The notes beneath the pieces are model-generated. The model did not search any database, was not told the origin of the DNA, and was given only the letters and a program-made list of their open reading frames with translations. Positions 1 to 5,123 of a stretch of DNA of 5,123 nt are shown in pieces (within the stretch, counting starts at the first letter, position 1; each line of letters starts with the position of its first letter). The DNA is from Deltaproteobacteria bacterium (GTDB lineage Bacteria > Desulfobacterota > DSM-4660 > Desulfatiglandales > B25-G16). The position numbers and the translations under genes are program-made. The stretch covers positions 1 through 5,123 of the forward strand of contig JAGYMO010000162.1 in the NCBI GenBank assembly GCA_018400255.1, written 5' to 3'.

Positions 1-30
1 CCCAAAATGGGCATCATGAGCGAGTAAAAT

Positions 31-50
31 GACTTTTTGCGAAACCATCA
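31..50. repeat. Possible copy of a dispersed intergenic repeat
   Basis: The 20-base motif beginning GACTTTTTGCG and ending CCATCA lies in non-coding DNA. From memory, very similar strings (or their reverse complement, starting TGATGG) recur between genes in several delta-proteobacterial genomes. There is only one copy in this window, so repetitiveness cannot be shown from the sequence itself. Confidence 0.25.
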
Positions 51-53
51 ACT

Positions 54-82
54 TTGAACCCTAAAACTGGAGACCCGATACT
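54..82 (+). promoter_or_regulatory. Candidate sigma-70 type promoter for the lol permease
   Basis: A -35-like TTGAAC at 54-59 is followed after 17 nt by a -10-like GATACT at 77-82. Each hexamer matches its consensus at 4 of 6 positions and the spacing is optimal. Transcription would begin near 89-90, leaving a leader of about 13 nt that still includes GAG at 92-94. Such matches are frequent by chance in AT-rich DNA, so this is a candidate only. Confidence 0.3.
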
Positions 83-102
83 TAAAGTTTCGAGATAGGA
101 AT

Positions 103-1329
103 ATGTCTTTTGAACTTTTTTTTTCATTACGATACCTGAAGGCAAAGAGAAGGCAGGGGTTTATTTCCATAATTACCGGCATATCAATATTGGGAATAAT
201 GATAGGTGTAATGGCTCTCATTGTAGTATTGGCGGTGATGAATGGATATAGAGAGGATTTATTGAAAAAGATTCTCGGGGTAAATTCACACATATTTATC
301 TTAAGCTATGAGGGTGGAATTAGAGACACTGAGGAGGTTATGAGTTCAGCGACAGCTGTCGAGGGTGTTATTTCGGCAACGCCTTTTATCTATAGCCAGG
401 TGATGGTTAAAAAGGATGAGAATATTTCAGGGGCCATTCTAAGGGGTGTAGATCCAGATACAGGCGGGAAGGTGATTAACATTGACTCTATGATCAGAGG
501 TGGATCTTTGTCCGTTTTGGAAAATTATGAAACCGGGCTCAAAGGGGTTATAATTGGGGTCGAGCTGTCTAAACAGATAGGAGCATTGCCGGGAGATGCC
601 ATAACATTAGTCTCGCCTGTAGGTAAGCTGACTCCCTTAGGGAGGCTAGCCAATGAAGATCAGTTCATTGTAAAAGGTCTTTTTGAATCCGGAATGTATG
701 AGTATGACAACTCGCTTTTATATGTCTCTTTGAATGATGCAAAAGATTTTCTGTCTTTAGGCGATGATGTAACAGGTATTGAATTAAGAATAAAGGATAT
801 ACAGGAGAGTGACGAGATAAGCAGGGCTGTTCAGGAGAAGCTTGGCTATCCTTATTGGACAAAAGACTGGAAGATGATGAACAGAAGCCTTTTCTCCGCG
901 ATAAAGCTTGAAAAGGTCACCATGTTCATCATTCTAACAATGATAATTCTTGTAGGGGCACTTAATATAATAAGTTCACTCGTGATGTTGGTTATGGAAA
1001 AGCACAGAGACATTTCTATACTTAGGACAATGGGTGCCTCATCTAAAAGTATTATGTATATTTTTTTATTTCAAGGACTGTTTGTTGGTTTTGCAGGAAC
1101 CTTCCTGGGGTTGATTTCCGGGACGTTTCTCTGCCAGATCTTAGAAAAATATAAGTTTATAAAACTTCCCGCAGACGTTTACTATATAACAACTTTGCCG
1201 GTTCAGATGGAGTGGATGGATACTTTGTTAATATCTCTCGCTGCAATATTTATATCTTTTATCGCCACTATTTTTCCATCTCGACAGGCAGCTACCGTTA
1301 ACCCTGTTGAGTCGTTGAGGTATGAATAG
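103..1329 (+). CDS. lolC: Lipoprotein-releasing ABC transporter permease (LolC/LolE/LolF family)
   Basis: This is the inner-membrane subunit of the Lol exporter, which with LolD extracts mature lipoproteins from the inner membrane and passes them to the periplasmic carrier LolA. The 408 residues match the usual family length. A short cytoplasmic N-terminus containing RYLKAKRR (10-17) leads into TM1 (about 20-47). A large periplasmic domain (about 48-271) follows, then the FtsX-type permease part with TMs near 272-299, 316-345 and 372-392. EKHRDISILRTMGAS (299-313) is the typical coupling-helix region, and the protein ends in NPVESLRYE, close to the C-terminus of E. coli LolC. The segment around TPLGR (177-181) corresponds to the LolC Hook that recruits LolA (TPMGR in E. 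coli). The start at 103 fits family N-termini and has GAG at 92-94. No second permease gene is visible, and lolD follows directly, so a LolF-like homodimer is likely. The symbol lolC is by family convention; lolE or lolF would be equally defensible. A T9 run (116-124) lies in codons 5-8. Confidence 0.95.
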   Translation: MSFELFFSLRYLKAKRRQGFISIITGISILGIMIGVMALIVVLAVMNGYREDLLKKILGVNSHIFILSYEGGIRDTEEVMSSATAVEGVISATPFIYSQVMVKKDENISGAILRGVDPDTGGKVINIDSMIRGGSLSVLENYETGLKGVIIGVELSKQIGALPGDAITLVSPVGKLTPLGRLANEDQFIVKGLFESGMYEYDNSLLYVSLNDAKDFLSLGDDVTGIELRIKDIQESDEISRAVQEKLGYPYWTKDWKMMNRSLFSAIKLEKVTMFIILTMIILVGALNIISSLVMLVMEKHRDISILRTMGASSKSIMYIFLFQGLFVGFAGTFLGLISGTFLCQILEKYKFIKLPADVYYITTLPVQMEWMDTLLISLAAIFISFIATIFPSRQAATVNPVESLRYE

Positions 1330-1549
1330 GCTAGATAATTTTGCAATTTTTTCGAACTGCGATACCTATTTTCTGGGTTGTGATTTACCAATACATGCTA
1401 TTACCGCTAAAAACTACTTGTTATTTTAGCATGAGGTAATGGTTAGCCTGTCATTTTGACTCCTAGAAGTGGCTGATTAACTGGCAAACAAGTATTCTAT
1501 GGTTTTATTGGTTTTTAAGGCCATATTACTATTATTTGTAATAAAAAAA
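1330..1549. other. 220-nt gap between the permease gene and lolD
   Basis: No coding region is supported: the longest + strand frame I read from the ATG at 1395 closes after 15 codons. An in-frame ATG at 1499 would extend lolD by 17 residues but is judged unlikely. The gap contains an imperfect hairpin at 1397-1447, a lone TTGACT at 1456-1461 without a convincing -10, and an AT-rich 6-bp inverted repeat (TATTAC 1524-1529, GTAATA 1538-1543) immediately before an A8 run that reaches the lolD ATG. No hairpin followed by a T run was seen on the + strand, so no intrinsic terminator is called. Confidence 0.7.
1397..1447. repeat. Imperfect inverted repeat / hairpin in the permease-lolD gap
   Basis: The left arm is one continuous block: GCT (1397-1399), ATTACC (1400-1405) and GCTAAAA (1406-1412). 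The right arm is TTTTAGC (1424-1430), GGTAAT (1435-1440) and AGC (1445-1447), interrupted by two 4-nt bulges, ATGA and GGTT. This gives 16 potential base pairs around an 11-nt loop. An alternative pairing of ATGCTA (1395-1400) with TAGCAT (1427-1432) competes with it. No T run follows, so it is more likely an RNA processing or stability element, or a remnant repeat, than a terminator. Confidence 0.45.
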
Positions 1550-2224
1550 ATGATGAAACCTTTGTTAAAAATAGATGATGTCCATAAGGATTTTAGGAAA
1601 AAAGATCAGTTAATTCAGATACTGAAAGGTGTTAGCCTGCAGATATTGCCGGGTGAGTCCCTTGCGATAATAGGACCCTCAGGTGCGGGAAAATCTACTT
1701 TACTCAATATCATGGGAACCTTAGAGCCACCGTCGAAAGGTAAGGTATTTTTTAACGAGGAAGATGTTTTTCAGATGGATGAAAAGGGACTTAATAAAAT
1801 TAGAAACCTAGAGATAGGATTTGTCTTCCAATTTCACCATCTTTTATTTGAGTTTAATGCTCAGGAAAATGTTAGTATTCCTGCTATGATAGCAGGACAA
1901 GATAAAAGGGAATCTGCCGACAGGGCCTCTATTATGCTTGAGAAGATGGGCTTGCAGGACAGGATTTATCATAGGGTTGGAGAGCTTTCCGGAGGAGAGC
2001 AGCAAAGGGTGGCAATTGCTCGAGCCCTTATTATGGAGCCCAGATTGTTATTGGCTGATGAGCCTACCGGAAACCTGGATAAGGCTACAGGCGATGAGAT
2101 TGTAAAACTTCTCATTGAACTTAATAATGAAAAGGGGCTGGCTTTAATTATAGTAACTCACAATATCGAGCTCGCTGAACGGCTCTCTAGACAATTATTG
2201 CTAATAGATGGAAAATTTGTATAG
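1550..2224 (+). CDS. lolD: Lipoprotein-releasing ABC transporter ATPase LolD
   Basis: This cytoplasmic ATPase powers lipoprotein release by the Lol exporter together with the permease encoded upstream. Numbered from the ATG at 1550 (224 residues), it shows Walker A GPSGAGKST (42-50), a Q-loop FQFHHLL (93-99, Q94) that is characteristic of LolD, the ABC signature LSGGEQQR (146-153), Walker B LLLADEP (166-172), D-loop GNLD (174-177) and switch histidine H204 in IVTH. All catalytic motifs are intact. The frame is open back to an ATG at 1499, but that would add MVLLVFKAILLLFVIKK, a hydrophobic stretch absent from LolD proteins I know. The family start pattern and usual length (about 225-235) favour 1550 or the adjacent ATG at 1553. 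No Shine-Dalgarno is seen before any of these starts; an A8 run abuts the ATG at 1550. The gene is separated from its permease by 220 nt, which is unusual. Confidence 0.96.
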   Translation: MMKPLLKIDDVHKDFRKKDQLIQILKGVSLQILPGESLAIIGPSGAGKSTLLNIMGTLEPPSKGKVFFNEEDVFQMDEKGLNKIRNLEIGFVFQFHHLLFEFNAQENVSIPAMIAGQDKRESADRASIMLEKMGLQDRIYHRVGELSGGEQQRVAIARALIMEPRLLLADEPTGNLDKATGDEIVKLLIELNNEKGLALIIVTHNIELAERLSRQLLLIDGKFV

Positions 2225-2296
2225 AAGCTGCTCAATAAATAACAGACATTAATTTTTGGTTATCTATCTATTTATTTATCGTAAACAATACAGCTT
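2225..2296. repeat. Nested inverted repeat directly after the lolD stop codon
   Basis: AAGCTG (2225-2230) is exactly complementary to CAGCTT (2291-2296). Inside these arms ATAAATAA (2235-2242) is exactly complementary to TTATTTAT (2272-2279). The two arm pairs are separated by unequal spacers of 4 and 11 nt, so any RNA stem would be weak and internally looped. Its position at the gene end suggests a role in 3' end protection or processing, but AT-rich complementarity of this kind can arise by chance. Confidence 0.3.
2261..2280. repeat. Short degenerate tetranucleotide repeat (TATY x5)
   Basis: Five consecutive four-base units read TATC, TATC, TATT, TATT, TATC. The tract is intergenic, about 120 nt upstream of the bamA start, and upstream of the candidate promoter. 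It is too short and imperfect for strong slippage to be expected. Confidence 0.5.
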
Positions 2297-2325
2297 AAAA
2301 AAACAAACGTAATAGAAAAAATGGG

Positions 2326-2379
2326 TTGACTATCTTTAAGAGAAGCATTTTTGATGCTGTTAAAATTGGTAAGTATCAG
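2326..2379 (+). promoter_or_regulatory. Candidate internal promoter region for bamA
   Basis: TTGACT (2326-2331, 5 of 6 matches to the -35 consensus) is followed after 18 nt by TTTGAT (2350-2355, 4 of 6). An alternative pair is TTGATG (2351-2356) and TATCAG (2374-2379) with 17-nt spacing. A small hairpin, AGCAT (2344-2348) with ATGCT (2354-2358), overlaps the first pair. The 177-nt gap makes independent bamA transcription plausible, but neither pair is strong enough to be sure. Confidence 0.3.
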
Positions 2380-2388
2380 GTTTCAAAT

Positions 2389-2394
2389 AAAGAG
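2389..2394 (+). promoter_or_regulatory. Shine-Dalgarno-like site favouring the GTG start of bamA
   Basis: AAAGAG ends 7 nt before GTG at 2402, a good spacing, compared with 13 nt before the ATG at 2408 and 22 nt before the ATG at 2417. The match to the anti-Shine-Dalgarno is modest, so the choice among these in-frame starts is not settled. Confidence 0.4.
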
Positions 2395-2401
2395 CAGCTA
2401 A

Positions 2402-5098
2402 GTGCTTATGGAATTAATGATTAGAAAAATAGTATACCGCACTTTTTATATAGTATTGTCAGGATCACTCTTATTTATTTTAATCTCTTTTTTATTTATT
2501 CCTCGTTTGCATGCAAAGAACTCTGAAACAATAGCAGTTCTACCCTTTAAAGTTTATGCCTTAAAGCCTTTAAACCATCTTGCCTTTGAGCTCCAAAAAG
2601 CCTTAACTGCAAGTATGGCTCAAAAGGGCTATAGCACGGTTAATCCGGAGATGATAAATGAGCGACTATTACCTGAGCTTGCCCTTGACGATCTGGAGCT
2701 TGTAAGGAAGATAGGCACGGAAAACAAGATTGACTGGTTAATTAAAGGAAGCCTAAGTAAGGTCGGTGAGAATATAAGCGTTGATTTTCAAGTTATACCC
2801 ATAGCAATAAATAAGAAACCCTCTTCTTATTATTTTGTCGGAGACAGTATAGATGAATTAGATAAGGTAATAGAGAAGGCCGCCTTATCGATATCAAATA
2901 AGATTAGAGGCCTTGTAGAAATAGGGTCTATAAGCATTAAGGGGAATAAAAGGATTGAGGCGGATGCTATTCTTGCATCAATTGAAAGTCAAGAGGGGGG
3001 GGTGTTTTCCCCGGAACAATTGGATAAAGACCTCAAATCAATATATAAAATGGGTTTTTTTGAGGATGTTCAAATAGATGTAGAAGAACACCACAAGGGG
3101 AAAAATGTTATATTCAGGGTTATTGAAAAACCGTCAATTAAACGAATTAGCTTTAAGGGAAATAAAAAAATAGAAAATAAGGATTTGATGGATGTTTTGG
3201 GTATAAAAAAATACACTATATTAAATATAGAGGAAATAAAAAACAGTATCGAGAGGTTGAGAGATTTTTACAATCAAAAAGGATACTTTAATGTTGTTAT
3301 TAATTATATGCTGGAAGAGCTTTCTGGTAATGAAATTGCCTTAGTCTATCAAATTAAAGAGGGAGATAAGGTTACAATAGCTAAAATTATTTTTGTTGGA
3401 AATGTTAACTTTAGCGATGATGATTTAAAAGATGTTATGGATACAGATGAAAAAGGATTTTTCTCCTTTATTACTGATTCCGGACATTTGGATAAAAAAG
3501 CTTTAGAAAGTGATATATTCAAGATAAAATCATTTTATAATAACAATGGTTACATAAAGGCAATGGTAGGGGAGCCAAACATATCCTTCAAGGAGGATGA
3601 AGGGATTGTGATCACTATTAAGATTAATGAAGGACCTCAATATGCTATTGGGGATGTGCGAATTGAAGGTGATCTTATCCAGGATGCCGCAGAGCTTTAC
3701 AAGAACCTTAGAATATCAGAAGAGAGAGTTTATAACAGAGAGACGGTTAGGGCTGATGCACTTAAGCTGAGTGAGATTTATTCGGATGAGGGGTATGCCT
3801 TTGTCGATGTTCTGCCGCAGATAAACGAGGATGATAAATCTCATAAGGTCGATATTGTATACCAGATAAACAAGGGGAAAAAGGTTAAGTTTGAGAGAAT
3901 TATAATTACCGGTAACGATAAGACTAGAGACAAGGTCATTCGAAGAGAGCTAAAGATCTCTGAGGGTGGTTACTTTAGCGGGGAAAAGCTAAAGAGGAGC
4001 AGCCAAAATTTACACCGGCTTGGTTTTTTCGAAGAGGTAGAGATTAACACCAAGCAGGGAACTACCGCAGAAGACATGATTTTAAATATACATGTTAAGG
4101 AGGCGCCAACCGGCAGATTGGCGATGGGTGCAGGTTATAGCTCTGCAGAGAATTTTATCGGAATGCTTGAGATATCACAAGACAATCTCTTTGGAAGAGG
4201 TCAGTCATTGTCAGCAAGGGCCTCCTTGAGTTCCAAGTCCGGAAGATATACCCTTAGTTTTACTGAGCCGTGGCTTTTTGATAAGCCCCTTTCAGGGGGT
4301 ATCGATTTATATAACTGGAGATATGAATACGACGAATACACTAAGGACAGTCGCGGGGGTAAGTTGAAGTTGGGATTTCCGCTGGTGCTGGAGTTTACAA
4401 GGGGATCAGTTATGTACACCTTTGACGATGCTGATATTTCCGAGATAGAAGACAGGGCTTCTCAGATAATAAAGGATATGGAAGGCAGGAGTGTTACAAG
4501 CAGTCTCTCAGTTGGCGTTTCCAGGGATAGCAGAAATAAACGTTTTAATGCCACTAGAGGATCTACTAACTCATTTTCCATTGAATATGCAGGTGGAGTT
4601 CTGGGTGGGGATAATTATTTTACGAAATATAGGGCAAAGTCTGCCTGGTTTTTCCCGGCCTTTTGGGACACTGCAATTTCGTTGCAAGGTAGGTGGGGTT
4701 ATGTAGAAAAAAGAAGCGGGGGGAAATTACCAGTTTACGAGAAGTTCCGATTAGGTGGAATGAACACTGTCAGGGGATTTGAATATGCTAGTATTTCGCC
4801 TATTGATCCAGATTCGGGAGACCGGATAGGTGGTGAAAAAATGATGGTTTACAATCTGGAGTATAGATTTCCATTGGTAAAAGAACAGGGAGTGATGGGC
4901 GTTTTGTTTTTTGATGCGGGCAATGTTTATGAAAAAGATGAAGATTATTCCTTTAGGGATTTAAGGACAAGTATTGGTGCAGGCATACGATGGTATTCTC
5001 CAATGGGACCACTAAGATTGGAATGGGGGTATAACCTTGATCCACAATATGACGAGCCATCTAGCAATTGGTCTTTTTCAATCGGCAGCCCCTTTTAA
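2402..5098 (+). CDS. bamA: Outer membrane protein assembly factor BamA with an extra N-terminal domain
   Basis: BamA is the central subunit of the Bam complex, folding and inserting beta-barrel proteins into the outer membrane. The 898-residue product is longer than the roughly 800 of E. coli BamA. A signal peptide (basic n-region, hydrophobic core about 16-33, likely cleavage after LHA at 38) is followed by a TolB/CsgG-like domain (about 41-170; IAVLPF 44-49, DWLIKGSLSKVG 111-122). Five POTRA domains lie near 174-244, 245-322, 323-413, 414-493 and 494-569. Each has the recognisable second-helix signature: YKMGFFEDV, YNQKGYFNV, YNNNGYIKA, YSDEGYAFV and HRLGFFEEV. The barrel runs from about 570 to the end, with TEPWLFDKPL (621-630), the essential loop-6 motif VRGF (790-793) and a terminal phenylalanine in SFSIGSPF. 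No domain is broken. GTG at 2402 is chosen for Shine-Dalgarno spacing; ATG at 2408 or 2417 would shorten the n-region by 2 or 5 residues without harming the signal peptide. A G8 tract (2995-3002) lies in POTRA1. TamA is excluded by five rather than three POTRAs and by the lol context. Confidence 0.97.
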   Translation: MLMELMIRKIVYRTFYIVLSGSLLFILISFLFIPRLHAKNSETIAVLPFKVYALKPLNHLAFELQKALTASMAQKGYSTVNPEMINERLLPELALDDLELVRKIGTENKIDWLIKGSLSKVGENISVDFQVIPIAINKKPSSYYFVGDSIDELDKVIEKAALSISNKIRGLVEIGSISIKGNKRIEADAILASIESQEGGVFSPEQLDKDLKSIYKMGFFEDVQIDVEEHHKGKNVIFRVIEKPSIKRISFKGNKKIENKDLMDVLGIKKYTILNIEEIKNSIERLRDFYNQKGYFNVVINYMLEELSGNEIALVYQIKEGDKVTIAKIIFVGNVNFSDDDLKDVMDTDEKGFFSFITDSGHLDKKALESDIFKIKSFYNNNGYIKAMVGEPNISFKEDEGIVITIKINEGPQYAIGDVRIEGDLIQDAAELYKNLRISEERVYNRETVRADALKLSEIYSDEGYAFVDVLPQINEDDKSHKVDIVYQINKGKKVKFERIIITGNDKTRDKVIRRELKISEGGYFSGEKLKRSSQNLHRLGFFEEVEINTKQGTTAEDMILNIHVKEAPTGRLAMGAGYSSAENFIGMLEISQDNLFGRGQSLSARASLSSKSGRYTLSFTEPWLFDKPLSGGIDLYNWRYEYDEYTKDSRGGKLKLGFPLVLEFTRGSVMYTFDDADISEIEDRASQIIKDMEGRSVTSSLSVGVSRDSRNKRFNATRGSTNSFSIEYAGGVLGGDNYFTKYRAKSAWFFPAFWDTAISLQGRWGYVEKRSGGKLPVYEKFRLGGMNTVRGFEYASISPIDPDSGDRIGGEKMMVYNLEYRFPLVKEQGVMGVLFFDAGNVYEKDEDYSFRDLRTSIGAGIRWYSPMGPLRLEWGYNLDPQYDEPSSNWSFSIGSPF
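2995..3002 (+). repeat. G8 homopolymer inside bamA (POTRA1)
   Basis: Eight consecutive G residues span the end of the Glu198 codon, the Gly199 and Gly200 codons and the first base of the Val201 codon. The frame is intact as given and the downstream POTRA and barrel sequences are normal, so the stated length is probably correct. A one-base slip would truncate an essential protein. Confidence 0.9.
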
Positions 5099-5123
5099 GG
5101 GATATTTACTGTTTCTCTCGGGG
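5099..5123. other. Short flank after bamA
   Basis: Only 25 bases follow the bamA stop. They show no start codon with a ribosome-binding site and no complete terminator. In related loci skp/ompH usually follows bamA, but nothing here confirms it. Confidence 0.5.

Larger units (their letters stand above)
1..102. other. Non-coding leader upstream of the lol permease
   Basis: No gene can be supported here. One frame reads a few codons to a TAA at 25-27, which could be the tail of an upstream gene but is too short to identify. The segment holds a motif at 31-50 that resembles a dispersed repeat, a candidate promoter at 54-82, and a purine-rich ribosome-binding stretch at 92-100 just before the permease ATG. 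Within that stretch GAG at 92-94 has the better spacing (8 nt), whereas AGGA at 97-100 is only 2 nt from the start. Confidence 0.6.
2225..2401. other. 177-nt AT-rich gap between lolD and bamA
   Basis: No gene is supported here. Directly after the lolD stop lies a nested inverted repeat (2225-2296) enclosing a TATC/TATT repeat tract (2261-2280). Candidate promoter elements and a small hairpin follow (2326-2379), and then a Shine-Dalgarno-like AAAGAG (2389-2394) before bamA. The sequence after the inverted repeat is an A run, not a T run, so no + strand terminator is called. Confidence 0.65.

Overview
The window is a compact, AT-rich stretch (GC not counted) holding three complete genes, all on the + strand: a lipoprotein-releasing ABC permease (lolC/E/F family, 103-1329), its ATPase lolD (best start 1550, to 2224) and the outer-membrane barrel assembly protein bamA (2402-5098). 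The order lol permease, lolD, bamA is the envelope-biogenesis arrangement I know best from delta-proteobacteria (Desulfobacterota), where skp/ompH and lpx genes usually follow. The use of one permease instead of a LolC+LolE pair, and the extra N-terminal domain on BamA, point the same way. This lineage call is inference from gene order and protein architecture; genus and family cannot be fixed from this window.

Layout: 1-102 is a non-coding leader with a candidate promoter and a motif that may belong to a dispersed repeat. 103-1329 is the permease. 1330-1549 is an unusually long gap for a permease/ATPase pair and contains an imperfect hairpin. 1550-2224 is lolD. 2225-2401 is a second AT-rich gap with a nested inverted repeat, a short tetranucleotide-like repeat and candidate promoter elements. 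2402-5098 is bamA with a signal peptide, a TolB/CsgG-like N-terminal domain, five POTRA domains and a C-terminal 16-stranded-type barrel. 5099-5123 is too short to interpret.

How the genes work together: the permease and LolD form the inner-membrane machine that pulls mature lipoproteins out of the inner membrane and hands them to LolA for transport to the outer membrane. BamA inserts beta-barrel proteins in the outer membrane, and in well-studied bacteria its partner subunits are lipoproteins delivered by Lol. The locus therefore couples two routes of outer-membrane construction.

I found no mobile element, CRISPR array, RNA gene or unrecognised system. The points that merit a second look are the extra BamA domain, the single Hook-bearing permease, the structured long gaps between genes usually packed tightly, the missing Shine-Dalgarno at lolD, and a G8 tract inside bamA.
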